Below, piece by piece: positions 24,301 through 37,345 of a stretch of DNA of 64,000 bases. The notes under the pieces were generated by a model. That model ran no database searches. It was not told where the DNA came from and saw only the letters and a program-made list of their open reading frames with translations. Origin of the DNA: Acanthopleura granulata. Lineage: Eukaryota > Mollusca > Polyplacophora > Chitonida > Chitonidae. How positions within the stretch are numbered: the first letter of the stretch is position 1; every line of letters begins with the position of its first letter. The position numbers were made by a program, and so were the translations under genes. Location: NCBI GenBank assembly GCA_016165875.1, contig JABBOT010000014.1, forward strand, positions 15,854,931 through 15,918,930, read 5' to 3'.

Positions 24301-25068
24301 AAGATTTTTGACAAAGGGTGCAGAAGGTGCCACTTAAAAAGTTGATTTACCATTACTCAATGGCATGTTAAATAAAAATTTCCATTATACTTATGAGGCT
24401 TGTGCTACATACATACAAATACTGCACGAATACTTAAGAGGTTTCTTCTGCATACCAATATCATAGTGAACTTGTGAGTCACCATCACAGAATGGCATGT
24501 CAAATGTTAGAGACTGATCAGTGTTTTCCCCTCATACTTAGAAGATTTCTTCTTTGCACAAAAAATATGGAATGGAGCAAGAATTTAGATATTCAAAAAC
24601 TCTGCTATACCATTATTCACTCTGGACAAAGGCAGTTCTGGTGCACAATTCAAGATCTCTTTATTGGCGCTGGGATCTGATTTCTCTTGGGTTGGTCCTT
24701 GTCCACACATTTCCTCTCCAGTCAGAGCAGAGGTTTTGTTTTTCTGATCACTGTGCACACCTGCATGATTATTAAAATGCAGGAAAAATTTTCTAAAAGA
24801 TCATTCAGCAAGAAAAGCACAATTATTGAAAAGATTTTTGACAAAAGGTGCATCAATGTGTTTTAAAAAAGGCAGAGTGTGCCACTTAAGAATTTGAGGT
24901 ACCATTACACATTGGCATGTTAAATGCTATAGACTGGTTAGCATTAAAAATTTCGGTTATACTTACAAGGGTTCTGCTACATACTTGCAAATACTGCAGT
25001 GATACTTACATGGTTCCTTCCACATACAAATATTGTAGTGAAAGTGAAAATATTGTAGGGTGATACTT
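24082..25068. repeat. Duplicated 1-kb block, copy 2
   Basis: The partner of 14125-15115. Differences are scattered single bases and short indels. The block passes into a new run of the 104-bp satellite on its right side. Confidence 0.8.
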
Positions 25069-25505
25069 GTGAGGTTTCATCTACATACAAATATTGTAGT
25101 GAACTTGTGAGCTATCATCACACAATGGCATGTCAAGTGTAACAGATTGCTCAGTGTTTTCTTGTTTTACTCATGAGATTTCTTCTACATACAAATATTG
25201 TAGTGAACATGTGAGTTACCAGCACACCAAGGCATGTCAAGTGTTACAGACTGCTCAATGTTTTCCTGTCTTACTTATGAGGTTTCTTCTTCATTCAAAT
25301 ATGGCAGAGAACTTGTGAGTTACCATTACACAATGACATGTCAAGCATTACAGACTACTCAGTGTTTTCCTGTCATACTGATGAGGCTTTTTCTACATAC
25401 AAAGATTGCAGAGAACTTGTGAGTTACTATCACACAGCGGCCAGTCAAGTGTTACACTCTGGTGTGTGTTTTCCTGTCACACTTATGAGATTTCTTCTAC
25501 ATACC
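25010..25505 (+). repeat. 104-bp satellite, third array (about 4-5 units)
   Basis: The same unit as at 10.7 and 23.4 kb, more diverged at its right end, where it passes into unique sequence near 25510. Confidence 0.82.
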
Positions 25506-25509
25506 AGGG

Positions 25510-28500
25510 TTATAATATTGTGCGACTGCACGAGAGTTCAAATGGATTTCCATCTGTGCCTGTTAGGAGAATCCACAGAATCCAAGGGACAAAAACTTTC
25601 AAGAAAATTAAAAATATACTTGAAAAAGCAAATATTCAGATTACTCTACTAATTAATCAAATTAATTTTCTGACTATTTATAAAACTGGCATGTTACTTT
25701 TCCCAAAGGCAGTGTTTTTTGTTATCTTAACTTTCAATATTCACACATTGTTTGGGCCCCTTGGAGCCTATATGTAGATATCTAATTCTATAATTATCAT
25801 GTGATGAGTGCCCTTCACAATGTTGTGTAGGCCACAACTATTCCTTGATATTTGATTTTGAGTTTCTACATGTGTTTAGCACAAGTGACACATTTGGCTG
25901 TCATGAAATTTTAACCAACTTTGTCTGAAATAAGCTCAAAATTTGAAGAAATGTCTTCTTCCCATAAATAACATAATTTACCACGCTTACACCTTCCTTA
26001 AAATCCTCAGCCAAACTACTTGCTTTCAAATTCAGCAGCATGTTTTTAGGTTAACCTCTGCAACATCTGTAGTAAATCAGTTAGATAATCTGATGAAGTC
26101 GGGTCAACATGGTCATTCTACTGTCATTTTAAATTTGTCACACTGAAGCACCTTTGTAATCTAATTGAGATGAAAAAATACGAAAATAAGTAGAGTGTAA
26201 ATCCAAAATCTATGTGAAAACTTTCACATTTTGTGTTAAATATTAAAAGCCATAGTGATTGGAACTAATTTTACTCACTATCACTTTCGAACCAATCAGC
26301 ACTTGAAGCACTAGAAAACCTAACAGACCCGAGTTGTGGTTGTCATAAGATCCACAACAACAACATCGTTGATACATGAAAGCAGTAAAAGCAGACCTTC
26401 ATGGTCATTATTAAATAAAGAATTTGTTCTTCGCAAGAATCCATTTGCATTAGCGCCAAACCCAAGTTAGGCGTATCCTTGTGCGACTGGATTCATTGAC
26501 TCACGCCGAAAGTCTAACCCTGTATACAAATATTGTTGTCAACGTGTGAAGTGTCACCACACAGTGTCAATGGCATGTCAATGTTGTCACTATGTCAAGC
26601 CTTGCGAATATGAATTGATGATCCACGAAGAACTTTAAGAGTTACATGTATATGGAGAAAGAAGTGAATTCAAAATGGATGAACCCAGTGATGTGTATTT
26701 TACTGTGATACTCTTCACCACCCATTTGAAAAGCAGTACATGTAAAACAATGCAATACATGTACTGTAGTTTTCATGTACTCTATATAACATGAAAACAT
26801 GAAACAATCACTCTACCTGCAAGCCAAATGGTAACAACCAGAAGTATTTAAAGTAATGATAAAAGGAAAATGTTAGTGGCATCAAGCAGAGACAGAAAAT
26901 GCAGTATGTTAAACAAGTTCATGTACTTGCTACATATGCAATATGTAAATGTATGCCTATTGATTTACATGATTTAATAAGGATAAAACAATGATTAATG
27001 AACTCATAATTTGGTTAGCAAAGCGTTTCATATTAAAATTAAATGGAATATAATGGATTGGAATAAAGGGGATGCCAAGTATCATATACAACCCAACTAA
27101 TACCAGAGAGCAGTATGGAGACAATATAGTTTTGCTAACAATGCCCACAGATATTAACTAAAGACAGAAGGAATATTGTGTTGCAAGGTTTATGCAATCA
27201 TTACATGAAGCGTCACACAGTCTCACACAAAGCCCGCAGCTTACTGATGGAAACATTTTTGACAACTCTTTTGGTCACTGCCCAATATTCAGAAAACAAG
27301 AAGGTGAAAGTGATTTTGTGATGAGAGGTCTTTATAGTTGATGGGATAATGGAAAAAATAACATGTATAACGCTCGTAGGAAAGAGCCAACATATACCTC
27401 TATACCTCTTCTAAATGGACAAGTTGGTCAAATCAACGTGTGGGAAACTGCCAAGTATTGGTACATATAGGTTCATCACACACAGAACCATTAGTGATGA
27501 TAGAACACACTCCTGCTATAGCCAATATACCACGAGTGCCTTTATAAAATTGTTAAAAGATGACATAACTTTAAACTCACTTCAAAAAGTCATTGCCAAG
27601 CATTACTAGAATTTTCAACTAGCTACACTATACACTTAATGTCCAATAATCGTCACGTATGCCTTAGTGTAATTTAACATTATCTTCTTTAGACCAGATA
27701 TTGTAGATAATTCCACTCGAAATTCTTTAATGCATGTGGCACAAATGAATCACTCGGCTTCACATAATTTTGCCAAGTGAAACATCAGCTGGTTTTGGTA
27801 CATAGGCTAGGGAAATCCCTACACAAACAAGACTCATGACTTATCTTACTTTTACCTTAGCTTTAAGTGCCTTATTTTACATTACCCTTATGAGTGGCAA
27901 GGAACGAGTCCACAAACTTTTTCGGATGGAAATTAAAGAGACCAGGGGCTTATTTTTGTGAGCAACATGGATGGTCGACGACTTTCACCATGGCAATACT
28001 ATGGTGGGAACTACAATGGAGCACATTGTGCTGAATCTTCCCGTTAGCATTACTCGACAATATTGCCAATATCAGCCGTAGTTAAGTTTTCTTTGTGACT
28101 CAGTGCACCGCAGTTTGTTGCATGTCCTATCCCAGGGTACTACTTTCACAAATTATAAATAATAATTAATTTTAATAATCGATATTGAAGTTATATGACA
28201 TGGTCATGAATATTTCCTATCTTTGTGAGTCCTTCAGTCCTTGAAGTAGAGTCCTGAATTCATGCCATCAAAAATTAACTGAAGCCCTATTGTCAATGTT
28301 GTGGGTCTCCCTTTATGTATTGACCATGAACCACATAATTATGACTGGGCACCGGTTATTAAATTTAAATACTCATGGCAAAAACACTGGCAAGTAACTG
28401 ATGAATCACCCATGTACATGTTTGATATATAACATATATGGGGAGGGGGGCATTTGGTTTCGTGTGAAAATTGTCTTCGCAATGGTTTGGAAATGGTTTG

Positions 28501-28960
28501 GAAATGCATGCTAATCAAAATACCAATATCCAATCGTGAACTTCTTCAGAATAGTTACATGTACACTGCTTTATTTAGCTTTTCAGTGTGAATTCATATA
28601 TTATTCTTTTAGATTAGTAAAAACTTTAAAATCCAAACAAAATGAAAACAAAACAACAAAATCAAAAGGAACTCAGTTGTTCAGTGTACCTGATCTTGTA
28701 CCCTGCAGTAAGAAAAAATGCAAAATTCATTTCCTAAAATATGCACATGTACTTCTATGTCTATTGATGACAGATTAGCAGGGACATTTGAAGTGTCAAT
28801 TTATTTAAATGCACACTTCAAATGGCACCAGAACACTGAAAATAACAATAGATATTATAAAATCTGAACACTGACTGAAGAAAACTGATGTACACACGTT
28901 ACCTGCAGATCTACTACAAAAAGAGCATAAAAATATCACAAATTGTTAAACACTTCAACA
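25510..28960. other. AT-rich stretch without recognised features
   Basis: I see no exon with splice borders, no satellite and no SINE here, only scattered short open frames. It lies downstream of the - strand SET exons, which have no stop codon, so undetected 3' exons of that gene may be here. Confidence 0.35.
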
Positions 28961-29036
28961 CAAGCCATCACACTGTCATGCTGAATAATGAAATCCTGAA
29001 TATCTTGGATTTCCCACAATACTGTTTGCCACTAAC

Positions 29037-30537
29037 CTGTCTCCATGGAAGGAAGGTCTCATCATCACCATAATCATAGCGAAGGTCTTCACCAGCAGAG
29101 ATGTCTTTCGTCGCAAAGAAACAAAGATGAGGAAACTTTTCCCTGCACATCACCCTCACAGCACAGTTACATGCTGGAGTGGGGCTGTCATTTATCAACC
29201 GCCCTAAGTTAAGGTCAAATGGGTCCTCAGTGGAATCAATGTTATGTACAACAAAAATACAATTTTCTCTTACGAATGAATCACCTGTGAATATATTTAA
29301 TATGAGTTTATTTAGTGTATATCATAAAAGATCTCTTAAAATGGCACACATATACATGGATGAGTACATCCAGAAATATACAAGTATTGACATGATTAAC
29401 AGAAGAATCTAACCCTACATAAACAGTACGAAAAAGAATTCTTTGAAGGTAAGTTATATACAATCTTTTTTCGCATAATATTATAAATAATCTATTCAAT
29501 TTACACTTACATGTACCTACATGTAGGCTACAGGATATATAATGTAACCTCTGCCAGCATAAACAGCAAATCCTTCATCAATCAGAGTTTTCATAATTAC
29601 ACTCACCACAGGCCTCTCCCACAAAAGCAGAAGAAAGACAGACAGTTCCCGGCCCCCATGTCTTCATACTGTTTTTCACACCTTTCTCCCTCTTTTCTCG
29701 TGATCAATTCCCCTTTATACTCTGACAAAAAGGAATTTTTCTTAAAGGACTTGGTGGTAAAGACGTCCCTTCCTGAAAGCAGATAAAATTTGTTTGAAAT
29801 TATACGTGCTTTTCTTAACTTCATATTCATGTACTTTCTTGTTTCTGTGTAACACTCAAAAATTTTCAAAATACTGCTGTCTAATGAGCCCCTGTATTGG
29901 CAAGACAAGTAAAAGTCATCCAACAGCTCACCTGTCACAGATGTCGACCCATACAGAACATATCAATCATTTGTCAATGTGAACATCTATCGGACATTTG
30001 GTAAATTTCACAGACAAAAAGCACAAAGTGAATCTCAAAATTAAAATCACTGAAATTACATGTACATGTAAGCCTACCTGAGTTTTGAGAGTACACAGGT
30101 ATGAAATGATATACCGCATGAAGGGACATTTCTGGCACATAATGTGCACATTGAAATCAGATAATAAATCTATGGTTTGATTGTCATACATGCATTTACA
30201 TGTATTATCAAGCCGCCCATCAGGCAATGTCATTCACTTACATGGATACGTACATGTATGCAGATTGCCACCAAGGGCTTAAAAAATAACTGTCCATGAG
30301 GCAATATGTGCTCTATGCTTAATTTTCCTTTCTGACTTGAATATTTGCTCATTTTAGCACAAATCTGGGCAAGAGCAGCTTCCTAGGGGGACCACAAAAT
30401 ACTATTAACTGACCTATATTTTCATCAATAAATCGAACTTGGAACCCAGGTGGGTTCCTTCCAGTAGACAGTGCTTCTTCCAAAGTTTTATTGCATTCTG
30501 CTGATTTTTTTCTGGATCTAGTTGACTGGCGAATGGT
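29037..30537 (-). CDS. KMT5A/SET8-like SET-domain gene (partial)
   Basis: Three - strand exons. 30537-30414 encodes a basic start, then an LEEAL helix and PPGFQVRFIDENI. It joins in phase 1 to 29772-29607, giving the SET opening GRDVFTTKSFKKNSFLSEYK and GELI. The last, ending at 29037, encodes GRLINDSPTPACNCAVRVM, ATKDISAGEDLRYDYGDDET and LPWRQ. Members of this family transfer methyl groups from S-adenosylmethionine to lysine. The SAM/substrate motif NHS is NDS here, and the YDYG motif is intact. No post-SET motif is present, as in KMT5A. The exon 2 donor is in phase 2, but the last exon has no AG at the expected border (near 29241); the good acceptor at 29285-29286 gives the wrong phase. No stop follows PWRQ, only a donor (GTTAGT), so the protein continues. 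Confidence 0.72.
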
Positions 30538-31978
30538 CTGGAAATACAAATAAATTAAATGAATATGAAGTTATATTACATTATGTTGTAGTTCAATACT
30601 GCTTGACTCTGTGGCTTGATACTGTACTTTACTAATAGCCACAAAGGCACTACCTGTTTAACTTAACTCAAGTATATTTTTTCACACTAAGTTCCAAATT
30701 CCACACACAAGTCTTCTTGCATACATCTCCAATCTAGACTCAGCCGTTTGCACTGTTCTTCGTACAAATAATTGTTTCCTACATATGCTGTAAAACACAG
30801 AATGTGTTACCTTACTATCAGAAACCAGATACAAAATATAGGCCAAAACTGAAATTTACATGTATTTGGCAACATCTCTTACACTGTAGTAAAGCCCATG
30901 GATAAACTAGTCGTCTGTTTTTAGTAAATGGGACTCAGCATAGTTTAGTTTAATTGATAGGCTCTCAAAAAATTTGGCCCCCAGCTCTCTAGTCCGAGAT
31001 TGCTTAGATGTTGGAAGTTGCATCAATTACAAATGACGTGACTGTCATCGAAGTTCAAATTCCACATCTAGGGCTCATCCTACAAAGAGAGTGTAAGGCT
31101 ATGTCAAACGTAATTACCACGGTGTCATATCTCTACAATAAATGTTGTCCACAATTACACTTTTGTTTGACTCAACTTACACCCTCTTTGTAAGACTGGC
31201 CCCTGAGCCCTGCGTTACACTTATCCACTCGGCGATGCGAACTGACGAAAACTCCTTCCTGGAAAATGTTTCACTACATAACATATTATGTAGCCCATCT
31301 CAGGTAAATTCAGAGCTTGAGATTGGTATCCCCAAGTGATACATGGTGGAAAACTGTCCGTCGTTACGTGTTCATGATGGGGTGATTTAAATGAATCGAG
31401 AGGGAGTCCTTTTTACATTTGCTTTACGTGAGCTACGGAGACCGCAATAATTTACATACGCTAAATAAAATGGTATGTAGTTACAAAGGTTTCCAAAGAC
31501 GCAAGTAAGGCATGTTTCTTCGACTTACAAGGTCAGTCTAAAAGTCAGACTGCATTGCCGGACGGTAGATGATAGGATAGGTCTCAGAAGTAGAATATGA
31601 TTAGCTGCGTCATTTATAATGCACATTCCAATGACTGTACGACTTAATTACCGTAATAAGATAAATTTGAGGCAAAACAAACCTGAAAAAAACTGAAATG
31701 GATGAAAATAAAAAAACCCTATAAAAACAGACATTTGTTAATTCTGCATGTTATATTACTTGCAAGTATTACTTAAGTTATCCTAAAATAACTGTTGAAA
31801 AAACCTTTCACTTCTAATCATAGTTTGATCTAATCAAAAGTTTGGTTTTACAACGTTCCATTTTAAATCGAAAAGTCGACAAATAAAAATGTATGATATT
31901 ATAATATTACACCAGACGTCTAATAATTGTACAATAAAAGAAAAAAAAATGCCGCCATGTTCAGACTTAGCTATCACG

Positions 31979-32565
31979 TCATAATATGGGGAAATGAATA
32001 GGCGAGTTTGCAAGCATTATCGACATTTCAAAGTGAAGCAGCTTTTCAGCCATGTTGTCCACAAGGATTTTAAACGCACATTCAAAATGCAAAAGACACG
32101 CAAGCCCGCCGGAGCAAACAAGCATGCAGGCAAGCATGTTAGTTAAAAGTCGCTCCTTGAGTTTTTCTGTGTAAGATTTCTTATTCGTTTTGTGCGTAAA
32201 GTCACATACCGCAGACATGGCTATGCATTCGTCCAAGCTGTCTAGCACGTGCTGGTAATGTTCACACAACACCTTGAAACTAGCTTCGCTGATCTCAGCG
32301 AGATATGTCATCATAGTTTCAATCAAAGCATGAGGATCACCCGTTGATACGAAACACATCGGTTTACTGACACGCTCATGGGAATATGGAAAATACCCCT
32401 CCTCTTCAGCGGCGTCAACAACTCCTTCGTCAGGTAACTCCTCGACAACAATGGGTTTGTTTTTAAACACACCGCCTGGATACACCCGTTTGATAACTCC
32501 TGGGGAAACGCTTTATGACAAGCCCTGCACATATAAGAAATTGCCTGTAAATTGATATCTTTCAC
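31979..32565 (-). pseudogene. Fragment of a selfish-element DNA-polymerase-B-like protein
   Basis: On the - strand a CRACHKAFP zinc-finger half is followed in another frame by a YPGGVF motif, an acidic stretch and PMCFVSTGDPHALIETMM, then a long helical region. From memory this order (zinc finger, YPGG, exonuclease-like region, SVS and CFVS-GD blocks) is typical of polymerase-like proteins of animal transposons of the Polinton type or relatives. Here the finger has lost its second half, the segment where such proteins carry the acidic exonuclease motif is missing, and a PMSVSV block sits in a different frame. It is therefore a truncated relic. The family call is tentative. Confidence 0.42.
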
Positions 32566-33547
32566 ACGCCAAAATGCTTCTCGTGTAGATTAAGAGTCAA
32601 AGTAGTAGCGCATGGCTTGGCAGACCGATAAAGAATCTTAGCACACACATCTTTACCAACTGCTATCAGTTCATACACAAATGAATGTTAAAAAATTAAT
32701 TAAATAAGGCAGTTCGCTGAGAGGCACACCTCGGAAATATTGAGCTTCCATACCTTTAGCTTGGAAGCAAATTTTTAAATAACCCTTGGCTTTAACAGCA
32801 CAGTATTTTGGGTCAGCGTTGTCTAGGTGAAAGGCTAATCAACGGAAGAAGCACAAATGATCATCGTAAGCTCCATGGCTTCCACTCACCTGTCTTGTTC
32901 ATTTTGCACATGTGTGCTGGGAGTATATATATATATATATAATTAGACATTATGAGATATACGGGGCATTTCCCTATTTTAAACCTTTCTTGTGGGGCAT
33001 GAAATTAAATGTGGGGCTTACAAAAAAAAACCCCGTATTTGCCAACCCCCTGACAGCCCCCACAGGTCACCCTCGTTCACCATGCCCATTGAATAAAGAA
33101 ATTGGATTTCACATCGAAATAAATATAGGACTTGACTGGGTTACCTCCCCTAGGCCAAGTAGCCGACAGAGCGCAGATACGGGGTGTATTAAGTATTAGT
33201 CAACGCATGTGCCTAGTTTGTGAGTTCCTTATATACCCCATAATTATAGCTTCATATACAGCCTATAACTGTGCCTTGAACACATATACTAGATCTGTAG
33301 GTGTAACATAACATAAAAGACTACAGCGTATAGAATAATACCACAGCAGTGACGACGACGGTCAATCGGTCAGGCGTAACTGGTGAAATATAGCCACTTA
33401 TCACTTTATCTCATTGTGTTTCTTTAACTCTTCATGTGAATTCTTAAGTAACAGGAAATTACACGTTTTCTAGCACCATATTAAGCGATGTATTCAAATA
33501 ACAATTCAGGCCACCGACCGGCACGACAATATGCAAATTAACCTACC

Positions 33548-33682
33548 AATAGTCGCGGGTTTTCCCCTGGTTTCGCCCGGTTTCCTCCCATCATAATGCT
33601 GGCCGCCGTGCCATAATTGAAATATTGTTGAGTACGGCGTAAAATACCAATCAAATAAGTAAATAAATAAATAAATAAACGT
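33548..33682 (+). repeat. SINE family A, 5'-truncated
   Basis: It begins at the ATAGTCGCGGGTTTTCC block, then GGTTTCCTCCCATCATAATG, GAAATATTGTTGAGTACGGC and an (AAAT)n tail. Confidence 0.78.
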
Positions 33683-34049
33683 AAAACACAAAATCATATT
33701 TCCACAGACCAGTTTCATTTAGAAAAATGCATAAAGTTATCAACGGTAGAGAATAGACTGAGCAATCGGAAGTTTCTAATGACATCGGAGAGGCATGACT
33801 TAAGCAGAATTACATGTAGGGAAAATATTTATTACATGTAACCGGTTTAGAATTACTCCAAATTTTGCGTAGTCAAATCAAACGAAAATAGCTTAAAGGG
33901 ACAATCGAGGATTGATACGAATGTACATTATACGTTCATAAGTGTAATTAGCAAATATAGCCTAGATTTGCCGTCGCATGAAGGTCCTCGCTACAGGCTA
34001 CAGATACAATCAGCGCACATGCTCTGCATTCATAATTCAAGTGTAACCG

Positions 34050-34412
34050 CCTTGGTGTTCTAGTGGTTAGAGATTCCACTTTGAGGTTGGGAGACTCAGG
34101 TTCAAGCCAGGGTCGTGTAATACCAAAGACTTCAAAGAAATGGTACTTGCCGTTACATCGCTTGGCGCTCAGCATTTAAAGCTTAAAGCAAGGAAACAGG
34201 ATTGGTCGGCCCGATGTCAGTGTAATGACTGGTGTGACTGGGTGGGTTGTCATGCCTGGTTTCTTAGGCATGATGTATCAGTGGCGGCATGGACACGCCC
34301 TGCCACAAGAAGACATACTATTTTGCACACACCAGAAGGACTACACGTCGTTATATGATTCAAACATTTTTAAGTAAGACGTTAAACTCCAAGCGCTCAT
34401 TCACTCACTAAT
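34050..34412 (+). repeat. tRNA-derived SINE, family B, copy 1
   Basis: A tRNA-like head TTCTAGTGGTTAGAGATTCC and GGTTCAAGCCAGG (A and B box positions), then a body with ACTTCAAAGAAATGGTACTT, CAAGGAAACAGGATTGGTCG, GACTGGGTGGGTTGTCATG and CCACAAGAAGACATACTATT, and an end reading AAGTAAGACGTTAAACTCCA. It aligns along its length with 36089-36455. Confidence 0.8.
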
Positions 34413-35397
34413 TCAAATGTACTATGTAAGGAAATATTCCTAAGTAACCCACATTTCAATTCTCACATAAATCCCATATATGAGTTTAGCAAATACATCT
34501 GGCATTTCGTTTCGCGCGTAATGAATCAATTTGTAAAGACTCCACATCTGTAATTCACATGTACACCTATCAAAGATAAGCGGACATTTCATATCGGTCT
34601 CATCTCCAGCATTCAATGAATTTTCGGGCCAGTTGGTAAGCTTTCCTATCGAAAAACTCCCCCATTCATACGAAATGTAATAACAACTGCACGCTGTGTC
34701 TACTGTAACCGTGTACTATATGTATACCCCGTAACTGCACATTGTGTCTACAACAATCATATTGCTACATACATATGTCTGATAACTACACTTTGTGTCC
34801 TGTACAGTCATATAAAAGGTGTTTTGGTGTCTAAGTTTTATTCTGACTACTACAATCACGTATAATATGTGTATTTCCCCTAACTGCACTCCCCTAACTG
34901 TATTTCCCCTAACTGCACATACATTCGTGTACTACACATATACCCAATAAATACAATCTACAGAAATGTACCACATGTGTACGCACATACCCCATAACTG
35001 CTCTCTGCAGTAATATGTGTATATACCCAAATAACTGCATACTGTATCTACTACAGACATATACCACACTCATATACCCCCATAACTGCACTCTATCTAC
35101 TACAGATATGTGCCACACTCACACACCCCACAACTGTATTGCGTGTACGCTTCACCCATGTAAAGTATAATATATCCCATACCTGCATTACCACCACGCA
35201 CTCAGTGTATGTGTCCCTGACTTCAACTAAAGTAATGTATTGTATGTTTATAGCCCACAAATATTATATATGTCCACTTTATTCTAGTACTCACTATTTT
35301 AAACCCCACAAATTTACTGTACGTACGACAACCATGTTACGCACTCTTTGTCTGCTAGTCATGTACTATATATTCACACCCCTTAATTTGATTCTGT

Positions 35398-35603
35398 CAA
35401 TGCGGTCGCTATGAGTTCAAGTCCAGTTCATGCTGGCTTCCTCTCCCATCGTATGTGGAAGGTCTGCCAGCAACCGGCCGATGGTCGTGGGTTTCCTCCC
35501 GGCTTTGTCCGGTTTCCTCCTACCATAATGCTGGTCGCCGTCGTATTCAAGTGAAATATTTTTGAGTATTGCGTAAAACACCAATGAAATAAATAAATAA
35601 ATA
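35398..35603 (+). repeat. SINE family A, inside the minisatellite
   Basis: It runs from the head CAATGCGGTCGCTATGAGTT through the CTGCCAGCAACCGGCCGATG block to the AATAAATAAATA tail. Confidence 0.8.
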
Positions 35604-36088
35604 CAGCCATGTTCTATATGTTCATACCACTTAACTCCACTTTGTTTACCATACAATCCATCTACACTACGCTAATGCCCTTAAAACTTACTGGGCACAC
35701 AAGAGCCATATTATATGCATACAGCCTGTAACTGCACTTTGTATTAACACAGCCATGAGGCATTTGCATATACACCGTAACTACATTCTGTGTCAACTAG
35801 AGCCATGTACTATATGTCCATGGTCCACAAATTTACTGAGTACCGCGACGACCATATACTATATGTGTGTGAATATACCCGATAAATCCACTGTGTGCCC
35901 GGTACAACTATGCACTATATACATATCACCTTACCTGAACTCATACTTGTGCAATACAGCCACATGGTGTATTTATATGCATCGCAGCTGAACACTGTCT
36001 ATTGCAGCCATGTGCTACATGTATATACCCCATAACTGTGCTTCGTGCCCTATAAACCAATATACCATACGTTTCTCGTTTACTGAGA

Positions 36089-36455
36089 CTGTCTCGATGC
36101 TCTAGTGGTTAGAGCGTCCGCTCCGAGGCCGGGAGATCCACTCTCAAGCCAAGGTCGGGTCATACCAAAAACTTCAAAAATATCACTCGTTGTTGCCTCG
36201 CTTGGAGTTCAGCTTTGAGAGGTTAGGGCAAGGAAACAGGACCGGTCGACCCGGCGTCAGTATAATGTGACTGGGTGGGATGTCATGTCTGGTGTCTTCG
36301 GTGTGATGTTCCAATGACGGCAGCACTTTTGCGCCATAGACTCGCTCTGCCACAAGAAGGCATACTGTATGCACACACCAAAGGGACTAATCGTCGTCAT
36401 CTGACTGAAACATTGTTAAGTACTACGTTAAATCCCAAGCATATCACTCTCTAAA
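36089..36455 (+). repeat. tRNA-derived SINE, family B, copy 2
   Basis: The head GATGCTCTAGTGGTTAGAGC and GGCCGGGAGATCC is better preserved than in copy 1. The body and 3' end follow the same order (CAAGGAAACAGGACCGGTCG, GTGACTGGGTGGGATGTCAT, CCACAAGAAGGCATACTG). Confidence 0.82.
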
Positions 36456-36595
36456 TATTTTCTGTCTTCCACAAGCATGTAAAATGCGTAATATATCCAA
36501 TAACTGCACTAGAGGTACACTACGACCATGTGGTTTATGTATACACCCCATAACTGCATGTCATGTACTATATACGTGTATGGTAATACCTTTTC

Positions 36596-36692
36596 AGGGT
36601 GCCTCCTTGGCCGAGGGGATTAGCCCGCCAGCGAGGTGTTACGACGCCGTGCCTTTCACCGATGCGATGGCTGTGAGTTCAATAAATAAAAT
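36596..36692 (+). repeat. SINE family A, internally deleted
   Basis: The head TGCCTCCTTGGCCGAGGGGA and GATGGCTGTGAGTTC is joined directly to an AATAAATAAAA tail, and the whole body is missing. Confidence 0.7.
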
Positions 36693-36889
36693 GATACCCC
36701 TTCATTTCATTCATTCTGCCTACTACGACAACATGAACTGCATATACATGTACATGTACATGAATGTACCTGCTAACTGCATTCCGTGTCCTCTACAGCC
36801 ATGCAATGTATGTATACACCCCGCAAGTGAACCCTGTGTAGACATAACTAAAACTGTACAACGGTGTTGTGGCGAAACTATATGTATTT

Positions 36890-37055
36890 ATTTCTTTGAC
36901 TGGTATTTTACGCTGTACTCAAGAACACTTCACTCATACGACGGCATTATGGTGGACGGAAACCTGGCAGAGCCCGGGGGAAACCCAGGACCATCCGCAG
37001 GTTACGGGCGGACCTTGGCATGTACGGCCGGAGATGCAGCCAGCGTGAACCGACA
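36890..37055 (-). repeat. SINE family A, reverse
   Basis: TTTATTTCTTTGACTGGTAT, TTTTACGCTGTACTCAAGAA and GACGGAAACCTGGCAGAGCC are in reverse orientation. The long open frame across it is accidental. Confidence 0.75.
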
Positions 37056-37140
37056 ATCATGTGCGATATGCATACACTATATGAGTGCAATCTTTGTCTG
37101 CTAGTCATGTATCATATGTTTATTCCTCTTAATTTATTTC

Positions 37141-37345
37141 TGTCAATGCGGTCGCTATGAGTTCAAGTTCAGCTCAAGCAGGCCTCCTCTCTGACCGTAC
37201 GTGGAAAGTCTGACAGCGCCCTGCATATGGTCGTGGGTATTCCCCCGAATTTGCCTGATTTCCTCCTACCGTAATGTTCGCCGTCGTCGTATTTAAGTGA
37301 AATATTTTTGAATTCGTCGTAAAACCCCAATGAAATAAATAAACA
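37141..37345 (+). repeat. SINE family A
   Basis: It runs from TCAATGCGGTCGCTATGAGT to the CCAATGAAATAAATAAACA tail. It is close to the 35.4-kb copy, which suggests local duplication with the surrounding array. Confidence 0.78.

Noticed and set aside
34070..34110. tRNA gene suggested by TCTAGTGGTTAGAG and GGTTCAAGCC
   Set aside because: It is the head of SINE family B; the cloverleaf is not completed and the same head recurs at 36.1 kb with the SINE body.
36484..37104. Open frame of 206 codons on the + strand, the longest in the window
   Set aside because: It runs through minisatellite units and two SINE copies (one reverse), has no domain and no splice support, and is explained by repeat composition.
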